Below, piece by piece: positions 16,270 to 24,192 of a stretch of 64,000 nt of DNA (position 1 is the stretch's first letter; each line of letters starts with the position of its first letter). The stretch is taken from assembly GCF_000495815.1 (NCBI RefSeq), contig NZ_AWGE01000015.1, positions 62,001 through 126,000 of the forward strand. Direction: 5' to 3'. Under the pieces are notes generated by a model, which had not been told where the DNA came from, did no database searches, and was given only the letters and a program-made list of their open reading frames with translations. A program made the position numbers and the translations under genes. The stretch is from Asticcacaulis sp. AC466 (GTDB lineage: Bacteria > Pseudomonadota > Alphaproteobacteria > Caulobacterales > Caulobacteraceae).

Positions 16270-17686
16270 CCTGCGTTGAAAACGACTTCCACGGGCCGGT
16301 AATGGCGACCGTCACGCCATTGGTCTGGATATTCGCGAACAGGGTAGAGCCGTCGGGCGAGAAGGTGACGCCCGCCCATTCCGAATGCTGGCCTTCGACA
16401 TTGCGGGCAAAGGTCGTGACCTTGCCGTCCGGCGTCACGATGCGCAGATGGTTGTACAGGATGTCTGAGTACCGGTCTTCGCACACATAGAGGTGTCCCC
16501 ACGGCGCCACGGTCAGGTTGTCGGCGTAATCGAGCACCGACAGGTCGCTGGATTCGACAAACAGCTCGATCTGGCCCGGCGCATCACTTTCCCGGTCAGT
16601 GCCTTCGTATGGGCTGGGGATGTAGCGCATGAGCTGGCCAAAGGCTTTTTCGCCGCCGGAGGTGCAGGCAAAATAGAGCTCGCCGTCGCCGAAATGAATG
16701 CCTTCCCCGCGTGAGAAGCGTGCAGCGCCGGCCAGGTAGGCTTGGGTACGCAGGCTGTCATCCGGGCTTTCGACATCCTTCAGATCAATCCAGCGCACCG
16801 CGAAGGTCTGGCCTTGACGCCACAGTTTCGAATATTTGTTGCTGGTGGCCGCACGTGGGACGTCCCGGATCATCAAGGCCTGAAGGCGGCCGCCCTTGTG
16901 CAGGTCGCGTGTGTCGGCGGGCAGGTATCGATAGAACGCGCCGTCCGACATGTCCTCCGTCATATAGACGATGCCCGTGCGCGGATCGATTGCCACGGCT
17001 TCGTGATTGAACCGCCCCATAGCCTTGATGGGCTGGGGTTCGATCAGGCCCTTGTGGCCGGAAGGCACTTCGAAGACGTAGCCATGGTCCTTTTCAACAC
17101 CGTCGCCCGCTGCCTGTGTGGTTTCTTCACACGAAAGCCAGGAGCCCCATGGTGTTGAGCCACCGGCGCAATTGGTGGACGTACCGGTCAGCGACAGGTG
17201 ATGGCTTTCCAATTGTTGCGTTTTGATATTGTAGACGAGGGTGGTGGTGCCGCCGCTGAGCGGTTTCCCAGCCTTATCGAAATCGTAGATCCGAGACCTG
17301 TCGACCTTGTCGAGCAGGTGGTAGGTCTCCCCCAATGGCCCAATACCGTAAACGGTGTGCTTGATCTCATGGTTACGAACCAGGACGACCTTGTCCGGGT
17401 CGGCATGGGGGAAGGCGGACATCCCGTCATGCAGCCCCGGCACCAGCAGGCCATCGCCCATGGTCTCACCAACCGTGGAAAAGAGGCGATAGGAAAAACC
17501 GGCCGGCAGTTCGATAAAGCCTTTTGGATCCGGCTGTAGGGGGCCATATCCTTCTATCTCGCTGCGATAGCCCGGATCGCGTGTCGGTTCGGCGCGCACG
17601 GCTGCGTCTGCGCGGCGACCCAGGCCTGTAAAGGCGAGAGAAGTCGCCAAGGCGCCATTGAGCAGTAGACGGCGGGACAGTTGCAT
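16262..17686 (-). CDS. PhoX-family protein (DUF839), Tat-exported putative phosphatase
   Basis: 474 aa. The N-terminus (ATG 17686) carries a twin-arginine signal, LSRRLLLNGALATSLAFTG, followed by mature sequence near ADAAV. The DUF839/PhoX beta-propeller is evident: FIELPAGFSYRLFSTVGETM, GLLVPGLHDGMSAFPH, KVVLVRNHEI and later GGSTPWGSWLSCEETTQAA and GRFNHEAVAIDPRTGIVYMT, the last two holding conserved acidic and His residues near the Ca/Fe cofactor in PhoX. The paralogous family includes true PhoX alkaline phosphatases and uncharacterised secreted proteins, so activity is not certain. The longer in-frame start 39 bases upstream would bury the Tat motif. Confidence 0.85.
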   Translation of the reverse strand: MQLSRRLLLNGALATSLAFTGLGRRADAAVRAEPTRDPGYRSEIEGYGPLQPDPKGFIELPAGFSYRLFSTVGETMGDGLLVPGLHDGMSAFPHADPDKVVLVRNHEIKHTVYGIGPLGETYHLLDKVDRSRIYDFDKAGKPLSGGTTTLVYNIKTQQLESHHLSLTGTSTNCAGGSTPWGSWLSCEETTQAAGDGVEKDHGYVFEVPSGHKGLIEPQPIKAMGRFNHEAVAIDPRTGIVYMTEDMSDGAFYRYLPADTRDLHKGGRLQALMIRDVPRAATSNKYSKLWRQGQTFAVRWIDLKDVESPDDSLRTQAYLAGAARFSRGEGIHFGDGELYFACTSGGEKAFGQLMRYIPSPYEGTDRESDAPGQIELFVESSDLSVLDYADNLTVAPWGHLYVCEDRYSDILYNHLRIVTPDGKVTTFARNVEGQHSEWAGVTFSPDGSTLFANIQTNGVTVAITGPWKSFSTQAI

Positions 17687-17832
17687 GGTTTGCCTCACGA
17701 TTAGGGTGTATCTACGCCATGGCATGGTAGCGTCACGTTTTTATGACATAAAATAATGCGGTAATTTAATACCAAGTGATATTTTGCCAATGAAATCAAA
17801 GGGCTTTACGCATATGTCGAAATAAATGTACA

Positions 17833-17861
17833 TTGACACGCGGTATCCCCTCATGTACATG
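17833..17861 (+). promoter_or_regulatory. Candidate promoter for rplM-rpsI
   Basis: TTGACA (17833-17838), 17-base spacer, TACATG (17856-17861), about 55 bases before the rplM start, in the 230-base divergent gap between the PhoX-family gene and rplM. Confidence 0.5.
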
Positions 17862-17916
17862 ACGCCCCTCTTCGTCTGGCGAAGCTTGTTTTCGCCGGAA
17901 ATCAAAGGATTTTATC

Positions 17917-18390
17917 ATGTTGACCTCCACGACAGCGGCGCTGAAGCCCGCGGATGTCGAGAAGAAGTGGATCGTGATCGACGCCGAGGACGCCGTGCTC
18001 GGCCGTCTGGCCTCGTACATCGCCATGCGTCTTCGCGGCAAGCACCTGCCTACCTACACGCCGCACGTTGACTCGGGCGATTACATCATTGTCATCAATG
18101 CCGAAAAGGTTCACCTGACCGGCAAGAAGGAAAATGAGATCTTTTACTGGCACACCGGCCACCCCGGCGGCGTCAAGCAGCGTACCCTCGGTCAACTGCT
18201 GAACGGCAAGTATCCGGAACGCGTCCTGACCAAGGCTGTTGAGCGCATGATGCCTAAGGAAAGCCCGCTGGCCCGTGGTCAAATGACCAACCTGCGTATC
18301 TACGCGGGCGCCGCCCATCCCCACGAAGCTCAACAGCCGGAAGTCATCGACTTCAAGGCGTTGAACCGCAAGAACGTCCGGAGCGCATAA
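17917..18390 (+). CDS. rplM: 50S ribosomal protein L13
   Basis: 157 aa, with the family signatures [42 protein letters not shown] and the [22 protein letters not shown]-type C-terminal segment. L13 is an early 50S assembly protein. AAAGGA at 17904-17909 is the ribosome-binding site. rpsI follows after two bases, the universal L13-S9 pair. Confidence 0.98.
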   Translation: MLTSTTAALKPADVEKKWIVIDAEDAVLGRLASYIAMRLRGKHLPTYTPHVDSGDYIIVINAEKVHLTGKKENEIFYWHTGHPGGVKQRTLGQLLNGKYPERVLTKAVERMMPKESPLARGQMTNLRIYAGAAHPHEAQQPEVIDFKALNRKNVRSA

Positions 18391-18392
18391 TT

Positions 18393-18872
18393 ATGGCCGA
18401 ACAAGCTCAAGGTCTCGAAGCCCTCGCTTCGCTGTCGTCGAACCCGGTCGAGGCGCCTGCCGTCCGCGTCCAGCAACTCGACAAGTATGGCCGCGCCTAT
18501 GCCACCGGCAAGCGCAAGAACGCCATCGCCCGCGTCTGGATCAAGCCAGGCTCCGGCAAGTGGATCATCAATGACCGTGAACAGGAAGTGTATTTCGCAC
18601 GCCCCGTTCTGCGCATGATGATCGCTCAGCCGCTCAACCTGACGGAGCGTGCGTCGCAATTCGACGTTTTTGTTTCGGTTCAGGGTTCGGGTTTGTCCGG
18701 CCAGGCCGGCGCGATTCGTCACGGCCTGTCCAAGGCGCTGACCTACTATGAACCCGGCCTGCGTGGCGTCCTGAAGGCCGCTGGCTTCCTGACCCGCGAC
18801 AGCCGCGTCGTTGAACGTAAGAAGTACGGCCGCGCCAAGGCTCGTAAATCCTTCCAGTTCTCGAAGCGTTAA
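18393..18872 (+). CDS. rpsI: 30S ribosomal protein S9
   Basis: 159 aa. The C-terminal ~128 residues are the S9 domain: [41 protein letters not shown] and the invariant basic C-terminus [17 protein letters not shown], which contacts P-site tRNA. The ~30-residue acidic N-terminal extension is common in Alphaproteobacteria. Coupled to rplM with an RBS (CGGAG) at the end of the rplM gene. Confidence 0.98.
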   Translation: MAEQAQGLEALASLSSNPVEAPAVRVQQLDKYGRAYATGKRKNAIARVWIKPGSGKWIINDREQEVYFARPVLRMMIAQPLNLTERASQFDVFVSVQGSGLSGQAGAIRHGLSKALTYYEPGLRGVLKAAGFLTRDSRVVERKKYGRAKARKSFQFSKR

Positions 18873-18899
18873 TCCGCACGGGTTTCATACTCATGCAAG

Positions 18900-18930
18900 A
18901 AGCGCTTCGGGAAACCGGAGCGCTTTTTCT
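18900..18930 (+). terminator. Terminator of rplM-rpsI
   Basis: AGCGCTTCGG (18901-18910) and CCGGAGCGCT (18915-18924) around GAAA (one T-G wobble), followed by TTTTCTTTT. It sits between rpsI and argC. Confidence 0.87.
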
Positions 18931-18959
18931 TTTGTTCCTTGTCCCTGAGGGAGTTCGAT

Positions 18960-19898
18960 ATGTCCCATAAAGTTTTCATAGATGGCGAAGCCGGTACAAC
19001 GGGCCTGCAGATCCGCGAGCGTCTGGAAAAGCGTTCGGATATCGAACTGATTCGTCTCAGTGACGACAAGCGCAAGGACGCCGATGCGCGCAAAGGCGCC
19101 TTAAATTCCGCCGACGCCGTCATTCTGTGCCTGCCGGACGACGCCGCGCGCGAAGCCGTCTCGCTGATCGAAAATCCGGACGCGCGCGTCATCGATGCGT
19201 CGACCGCGCATCGCACCGACGAAGACTGGACCTATGGGTTTGCTGAAATGGCCAAGGGACAACGCGACGAAATCCGCGCCTCGAAGCGCATCACCAATCC
19301 CGGTTGCTATGCAACGGGCTTCATCGCACTCGTTCGCCCCTTGGCTGAAGCAGGGATCATCCCGCCGTTCTGGCCGCTGACCTGTAACGCAGTGTCGGGC
19401 TATTCCGGCGGCGGTAAGGCCATGATCGCCGAGTTCGAACAGAACACGACGGCGGACAACTACCGCATCTACAAGACCGACCTGAATCATAAGCATCTGC
19501 CGGAAATGACCTTCTACGGCGGCCTGGAATCGCCACCCGTCTTTATGCCGGCCGTTGGACGCTATGCTCAAGGCATGATCGTTGAAGTGCCGTTGCAGAT
19601 GTGGGCGCTGCCCGACGAACCGGAGCTTACGAAGCTGCATGAGGTGCTGAGCGCCGCCTATGAGGGGGAACGTTTTGTTACGGTCGCACCGCTGGCTGAA
19701 TCCAAAGCCACCAAGCACCTTCAGCCGGAAATGCTGAACGATACCAATCAGCTTCTGATCCATGTCTTCGGTGACGAAATTGGCCAACAGGCGCGTTTGG
19801 TCGCCGTGCTCGACAACCTGGGCAAGGGGGCGTCCGGCGCTGCTGTACAAAACCTCAATCTGGTATTAGGTGTGGAAGAAGGCCTCGGTCTAAAATAG
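18960..19898 (+). CDS. argC: N-acetyl-gamma-glutamyl-phosphate reductase (type 2)
   Basis: NADPH-dependent reduction of N-acetylglutamyl phosphate in arginine synthesis. ATG 18960 after GAGGGAG gives 312 aa, the length of the short (type 2) ArgC. The Rossmann motif is VFIDGEAGTTGLQIRERL and the catalytic Cys lies in ITNPGCYATGFIAL. A later His-containing loop reads LNHKHLPEM. An upstream in-frame Met would use part of the RBS. No other arg gene is adjacent; rplM-rpsI-argC linkage is usual in Alphaproteobacteria. Confidence 0.95.
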   Translation: MSHKVFIDGEAGTTGLQIRERLEKRSDIELIRLSDDKRKDADARKGALNSADAVILCLPDDAAREAVSLIENPDARVIDASTAHRTDEDWTYGFAEMAKGQRDEIRASKRITNPGCYATGFIALVRPLAEAGIIPPFWPLTCNAVSGYSGGGKAMIAEFEQNTTADNYRIYKTDLNHKHLPEMTFYGGLESPPVFMPAVGRYAQGMIVEVPLQMWALPDEPELTKLHEVLSAAYEGERFVTVAPLAESKATKHLQPEMLNDTNQLLIHVFGDEIGQQARLVAVLDNLGKGASGAAVQNLNLVLGVEEGLGLK

Positions 19899-19912
19899 GA
19901 AAGGGGACGTAC

Positions 19913-20140
19913 GTGACGGACGCACAGTCGAAGTCGAACAGATTTAAGATTTTAGCGATTGTTTCCATCATTCTGATTGTCGCCATTACCTGTGCTGTGG
20001 CCTGGCTGGCTTTGCGTGTCGACCGGCACGATGCGGGCGGCTTTCCATGGTACGCCTTGACGCCTGTTTATATCGCTCCGGTATGGATTGCTGTGATCGC
20101 CCGCCGTCACCGCAAAAACAACGATAAGGAACGCCGATGA
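19913..20140 (+). CDS. Small hypothetical membrane protein
   Basis: 75 aa, GTG start 14 bases after argC. Two hydrophobic helices (about ILAIVSIILIVAITCAVAWL and the PWYALTPVYIAPVWIAVIA region) and a very basic C-terminus ARRHRKNNDKERR. No family is recognised. Its stop overlaps the start of the DUF1467 gene (ATGA), so the two are translationally coupled and may act together. Confidence 0.65.
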   Translation: MTDAQSKSNRFKILAIVSIILIVAITCAVAWLALRVDRHDAGGFPWYALTPVYIAPVWIAVIARRHRKNNDKERR

Positions 20141-20394
20141 ATCTGATTAGTTGGGCTGCCATCTACCTGATGATCTGGTGGGTGACGTTTTTCGCCATAT
20201 TGCCATTGTGGAACCGTACGCCGACCGAAGAAGGCACTCTGACGGAGCGAGGGCATGACCCCGGTGCACCGATCACTCATAATCTTTCGAAGAAGGTCAA
20301 GATCAACAGCCTCGTCGCGCTCGTGGTATGGATCGTGGTGATGCTATTCATGTTCGTCTTCCATTTCCCCTTGCCCAATATTCCAACTGCCTGA
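20137..20394 (+). CDS. DUF1467 family membrane protein
   Basis: 85 aa with two helices. The family pattern is clear: WWVTFFAILPLWNRTPTEEG, then a loop with HDPGAPITHNLSKKVKINSL and a second helix VVWIVVMLFMFVF. DUF1467 proteins are found just upstream of proS in many Alphaproteobacteria, as here. No function is established. Confidence 0.83.
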   Translation: MNLISWAAIYLMIWWVTFFAILPLWNRTPTEEGTLTERGHDPGAPITHNLSKKVKINSLVALVVWIVVMLFMFVFHFPLPNIPTA

Positions 20395-20530
20395 TGATAC
20401 GCCTTGCAGTGGATGTCGCGAATCCGCCGCATTTTTTGTCCATTAGGTTCCAAACTTCAGGCGTCTACGTGCCTGTCCCGGTGGCGTATCCAGTCCAAAA
20501 AGTGCCTTTCCCTTTTGGGTTCAAGTCACT

Positions 20531-20568
20531 AGAGCGATAGTAGATCAGGTCGAATCGACCATCGCTCT
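20531..20568. repeat. Nested palindromic intergenic element upstream of proS
   Basis: AGAGCGAT (20531-20538) and ATCGCTCT (20561-20568) are inverted, and inside them GGTCGAATCGACC (20548-20560) is a palindrome around a central A. It lies in the DUF1467-proS gap (20395-20617, otherwise empty), and looks like a dispersed REP-type element rather than a terminator because no T-run follows closely. Confidence 0.5.
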
Positions 20569-20617
20569 GAATTTTGTTTGGCGCGCAGCCTTTGCTTTTA
20601 GATTACGGATTCTTCCC

Positions 20618-21931
20618 ATGCGCCTGTCGCGCTTTTTCCTGCCCCTGCTCAAAGAAAACCCCGCCGAGGCTCAGATTGTCTCCCACCGCCTGATGCTGCG
20701 GACCGGCATGATCCGTCAGGAGGCCGCCGGCATCTATGCATGGCTGCCGTTGGGCCTGAAGGTGCTCAAAAAGATCGAAAAGATCGTCGAAGAGGAAATG
20801 ACGCGCGCTGGCGCCATCCAGTTGCTGATGCCGACCCTGCAATTGGCCGACCTGTGGCGTGAATCCGGTCGTTACGAGGACTACGGCCAGGAAATGCTGC
20901 GTATCAAGGACCGTCACGAGCGCGAGATGCTCTACGGTCCAACCAACGAGGAAATGATCACGGAAATTTTCCGCGGCACGGTACGCTCCTATAAGGACCT
21001 GCCGCTGAACCTGTTCCACATCCAGTGGAAGTTCCGCGACGAGCAGCGTCCCCGTTTTGGCGTCATGCGCGGGCGTGAGTTCCTGATGAAGGACGCCTAT
21101 TCGTTCGACATTGATGAGGCGTCGGCACGCAAGGCCTATAACCGCATGTTCGCGGCCTATCTGAACACCTTCTCCCGTATGGGCCTGAAGGCGGTGCCCA
21201 TGCGTGCGGACACCGGTCCGATCGGCGGCGACCTTAGCCACGAATTTATCATTCTGGCGGAAACCGGCGAAAGTGCCGTCTTCTGTCACAAGGATCTGGT
21301 TGACATGCCCGCGCCGGGCAACGATGTCGATTGGGATAACCTGGAAGGTGTGTTCCAGGAACGGACGGCTCTGTACGCCGCCACCGAAGAAATGCACGAT
21401 CCGGAAGCCTTCGCCAAGATTCCCGAAGACAAGCAGTTGTCGGCGCGTGGTATCGAGGTCGGCCATATCTTCTACTTCGGCGAAAAGTACTCCAAGCCGA
21501 TGCGCGCCGTGGTCAATGGGCCCGATGGCGAAATTACCGTGCACATGGGATCGTATGGCGTCGGCGTGTCGCGTCTGCTGGGGGCGATCATCGAAGCGTC
21601 GCATGACGAGGCGGGGATCATCTGGCCGGAAAGTGTCGCGCCGTTCGAGGTCGCCATTATAAATCTGCGTCAAGGCGACACGGCTTGCGATGCCGCGTGT
21701 GAAAAGGCCTATAAGGCTTTGACTGCTGCCGGACGCGATGTCCTCTATCATGACAGCGATGAACGCGCGGGCGCCAAGTTCGCCGCGATGGATTTAATCG
21801 GTGTGCCGTGGCAACTGATCATCGGGCCCAAGGGGCTGGCTGACGGTCAGGTGGAGATAAAGAACCGCGCCACAGGCGAACGTCTCACCGTGCCCTTCGA
21901 TGAGGCTCTGGCACAACTGTCTAAGGCGTAA
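20618..21931 (+). CDS. proS: Prolyl-tRNA synthetase, short alphaproteobacterial type
   Basis: Class II synthetase charging tRNA-Pro (one isoacceptor is at 12.8 kb). 437 aa, the length of the type lacking the editing (INS) domain. Motif 2 is in [22 protein letters not shown] and motif 3 in [17 protein letters not shown], with [15 protein letters not shown]-like sequence near the N-terminus (here [17 protein letters not shown]). The anticodon-binding domain is C-terminal ([10 protein letters not shown]...). Because the cis-editing insert is missing, Ala-tRNA-Pro clearance would need a separate YbaK/ProX-type hydrolase (family knowledge). Confidence 0.97.
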   Translation: MRLSRFFLPLLKENPAEAQIVSHRLMLRTGMIRQEAAGIYAWLPLGLKVLKKIEKIVEEEMTRAGAIQLLMPTLQLADLWRESGRYEDYGQEMLRIKDRHEREMLYGPTNEEMITEIFRGTVRSYKDLPLNLFHIQWKFRDEQRPRFGVMRGREFLMKDAYSFDIDEASARKAYNRMFAAYLNTFSRMGLKAVPMRADTGPIGGDLSHEFIILAETGESAVFCHKDLVDMPAPGNDVDWDNLEGVFQERTALYAATEEMHDPEAFAKIPEDKQLSARGIEVGHIFYFGEKYSKPMRAVVNGPDGEITVHMGSYGVGVSRLLGAIIEASHDEAGIIWPESVAPFEVAIINLRQGDTACDAACEKAYKALTAAGRDVLYHDSDERAGAKFAAMDLIGVPWQLIIGPKGLADGQVEIKNRATGERLTVPFDEALAQLSKA

Positions 21932-21934
21932 TGC

Positions 21935-23212
21935 ATGGGGGCGCTGTTCGGCTTCAAGGCCTGGGAATTCGATCTCGCCTTCAAATATTTGCGTACCAAA
22001 CGTAAGGACGGCGGCATTGCCGCCATCGCCATCATTTCCTTCGTTGGTATCATGCTGGCGGTGACGGCTCTTATCAGCGTCCTGTCGGTCATGAACGGGT
22101 TTCGCGACGAAATGGTATCGCGTCTTCTCGGTTTTGGTGGTGACGTCTATGTCGCGGGCGCACCGTTGAACGATTTCGCCCATCGCGACGACATGTTGAA
22201 GCGGATCGCCGCCGTTCCGGGGGTGACGCAGGTGACGCCGCATATCGACTCGCCTGGTCTTGTGCAAAGCGCGCACGGCGATGCCATGCCGACCTTGATG
22301 CGCGGCGTTATTCCGTCGGCCATCAAGGCTACGCCGATTATCCGCGACAACATCAAAGGCGGTTCGCTGGCTAATTTTGGCGTCGGCGACTACGGCGGCG
22401 ACACGATCCTCATGGGGGATGACCTGGCGCAAAATCTCGGCGTCAATGCGGGCGATGAGCTCACCCTGATCTCGCCGGGCGGTTCGACGGCCTTTGGCGC
22501 CGCGCCGCGCCGCAAGGTCTATACGGTCGGCGGGTTGTTCAACAGCGGTGTCAGCGATATCGACCGCCTGTTTATCTATTTGCCGATCACGCAGGCGCAA
22601 CTGTTCTTCGATCGCGAAGACGAGTGGGACCAGGTCGAAATCAAGGTCAAGAAGCCCTACGAGGTTGAATCCTATGAGCCGGCTATTCGCGCAGCGGTGG
22701 GCGGGCAGGGGGCCTTGGTCTACAACTGGAAGGAACAGAACGCGTCGATGTGGAGCGCGCTGAAGATCGAGCGCACAGCTATGCGTTTCATCCTGTTCTT
22801 CATCGTCATTATCGCCATGCTCAACATCATTTCCGGAATTGTGATGCTTGTGAAGAATAAGACGCGCGATGTGGCTATATTGCGGACAATGGGCGCCGAT
22901 CGGGCCGCGATTTTGCGCATCTTCTTTATTGCTGGCACGACGATTGGTGCGTTGGGTACGGCGTGCGGGTTGATCATTGGCGCGCTGTTTTGCACCTTTA
23001 TTGCCCAGATCCAACATTTTCTGGAATGGGTCTTTCACACCAAACTGTTTGACCCCAGCGTCTATTATCTTGACGCGGTCCCGGCCAAGATGGAGCCGAC
23101 CGAAGTGGCCTTTGTGGTGATTGCGTCCTTCCTGGCCGCCTGTATTTCTACCTTCTTCCCGGCGCTCTGGGCATCGAAACTCGAACCTGTGGAGGCCCTG
23201 CGCTATGAATAA
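21935..23212 (+). CDS. lolC: Lipoprotein-releasing ABC transporter permease LolC/LolE
   Basis: Inner-membrane subunit that passes outer-membrane lipoproteins (such as BamE) to LolA. 425 aa with the MacB-type layout: one N-terminal helix, a periplasmic domain of about 200 residues, and three C-terminal helices. The N-terminus FDLAFKYLRTKRKDGGIAAI and the SVMNGFRDEM motif are typical of LolC/E. VKNKTRDVAILRTMGADRAAI is the coupling helix. Only one such gene is present next to lolD, as usual in Alphaproteobacteria, so it presumably forms a LolF-type homodimer. The stop lies 8 bases inside lolD. Confidence 0.94.
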   Translation: MGALFGFKAWEFDLAFKYLRTKRKDGGIAAIAIISFVGIMLAVTALISVLSVMNGFRDEMVSRLLGFGGDVYVAGAPLNDFAHRDDMLKRIAAVPGVTQVTPHIDSPGLVQSAHGDAMPTLMRGVIPSAIKATPIIRDNIKGGSLANFGVGDYGGDTILMGDDLAQNLGVNAGDELTLISPGGSTAFGAAPRRKVYTVGGLFNSGVSDIDRLFIYLPITQAQLFFDREDEWDQVEIKVKKPYEVESYEPAIRAAVGGQGALVYNWKEQNASMWSALKIERTAMRFILFFIVIIAMLNIISGIVMLVKNKTRDVAILRTMGADRAAILRIFFIAGTTIGALGTACGLIIGALFCTFIAQIQHFLEWVFHTKLFDPSVYYLDAVPAKMEPTEVAFVVIASFLAACISTFFPALWASKLEPVEALRYE

Positions 23213-23903
23213 GCCCGTCCTGTCGCTTAAAGGCTTGCATCGCGACTATGCCCTGGGTGACGGCCGCACTCTGGCCGTTCTAAAAGGCGTCGACCTTGAG
23301 GTTCAGCCGGGAGAGCTGGTTGGGCTAGTCGGCCCGTCCGGCTCGGGGAAGTCGTCGCTGCTGCACGCCGTAGGCCTGCTTGAAGCCGCCCCCAATGCCC
23401 GGCTTGTTATCGATGGCGAGGATTTTCATTCCGCCGATGAGCGCAAGCGAACGGCCGCGCGTCTGCAAAAGATCGGTTTTGTATATCAGTTCCACCATCT
23501 TTTGCCGGAATATACAGCACTGGGAAACGTAGCGCTGCCGCAGCGGATTTTGGGGCGTCCGGTGAAGGAAGCCGAAGCGCGGGCGCGTCAATTGCTTGAA
23601 GCGCTGGGACTGGGCGAACGCCTTGATCACTTGCCTGCGCAGCTGTCGGGGGGGGAACAGCAGCGTGTCGCCGTCGCGCGGGCCTTGGCGAACAAGCCGC
23701 GTCTGCTGCTTGCCGACGAACCGACCGGCAACCTGGATCCGGCCACCTCTCAACAGGTGTTCGATGCTCTGAAAGCCATCATAAAAGAGCAGGGCGTTGG
23801 GGCGTTGATCGCGACCCACAACCTGGAACTGGCGCGCCACATGGATCGGGTCGTGCGTTTGTCAGACGGTCAACTGGTGCCAATGGACTTCGCGGCGGAA
23901 TAA
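23205..23903 (+). CDS. lolD: Lipoprotein-releasing system ATP-binding protein LolD
   Basis: 232-aa ABC ATPase. Walker A is [12 protein letters not shown], the Q-loop [15 protein letters not shown], the signature [15 protein letters not shown], Walker [13 protein letters not shown] and the switch His in [10 protein letters not shown]. The QFHHLLPE Q-loop is characteristic of LolD. ATG 23205 overlaps the lolC end (TATGAATAA), which gives tight coupling; longer in-frame starts are inside lolC. Confidence 0.96.
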   Translation: MNKPVLSLKGLHRDYALGDGRTLAVLKGVDLEVQPGELVGLVGPSGSGKSSLLHAVGLLEAAPNARLVIDGEDFHSADERKRTAARLQKIGFVYQFHHLLPEYTALGNVALPQRILGRPVKEAEARARQLLEALGLGERLDHLPAQLSGGEQQRVAVARALANKPRLLLADEPTGNLDPATSQQVFDALKAIIKEQGVGALIATHNLELARHMDRVVRLSDGQLVPMDFAAE

Positions 23904-23959
23904 ATCCACAAAACTCTCAACAGCTTATAACTTTGTTCCGCTGTGGACAAGATTCTCGC

Positions 23960-23988
23960 TTGCGTGTGGAACAAAAGGGGAATATAGA
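23960..23988 (+). promoter_or_regulatory. Candidate sigma-70-type promoter of the SidA-like ORF (and possibly dnaE)
   Basis: TTGCGT (23960-23965) and TATAGA (23983-23988) with a 17-base spacer. The predicted start point, near 23995, is about 10 bases before the SOS box at 24005-24019. Confidence 0.55.
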
Positions 23989-24004
23989 ACAAATCAAGAA
24001 TTGA

Positions 24005-24019
24005 GAACGTTATAAGAAC
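24005..24019. promoter_or_regulatory. LexA (SOS) box upstream of the 29-codon ORF
   Basis: GAACGTTATAAGAAC fits exactly the alphaproteobacterial LexA direct repeat GTTC-N7-GTTC read on the minus strand. It lies 30 bases before the ATG of the small ORF and 174 bases before dnaE, just downstream of the candidate -10, a position suited to repression. Confidence 0.8.
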
Positions 24020-24048
24020 TTATCGCTTCAGAACGAGGATGTGGAAAA

Positions 24049-24138
24049 ATGGTCAGCGCCCTGCATAACCTGTTGTCTTTCGTAGCCGTTACAGGCTTTG
24101 TCGTTATCATGTGTCATGTGCTGTCGCTTGCGGCCTGA
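24049..24138 (+). CDS. sidA: 29-aa hydrophobic peptide, SidA-like SOS cell-division inhibitor candidate
   Basis: A complete 29-codon ORF (ATG to TGA) beginning MVSALHNLLSFVAVTGFV and ending HVLSLAA. Almost all of it is one potential transmembrane helix, without Lys or Arg. AGGA at 24035-24038 can serve as ribosome-binding site (spacing 10). Directly upstream are a promoter-like pair and a perfect SOS box. In Caulobacter crescentus SidA is a LexA-controlled inner-membrane peptide of 29 residues that blocks division by binding FtsW; length, hydrophobicity, SOS control and, as far as I recall, location next to dnaE all match. I cannot compare sequences here, so homology is inferred from size, context and regulation. 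dnaE follows 54 bases later and may be cotranscribed. Confidence 0.7.
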   Translation: MVSALHNLLSFVAVTGFVVIMCHVLSLAA

Positions 24139-24192
24139 GTCGCGACTGAGTCGCTGAAGCAGATGGCCAAAGCCTTTTAACAGGAGCGGGCC

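Noticed and set aside
20603-21751. 382-codon ORF antisense to proS
   Set aside because: Overlaps the complete prolyl-tRNA synthetase; no recognisable domain.
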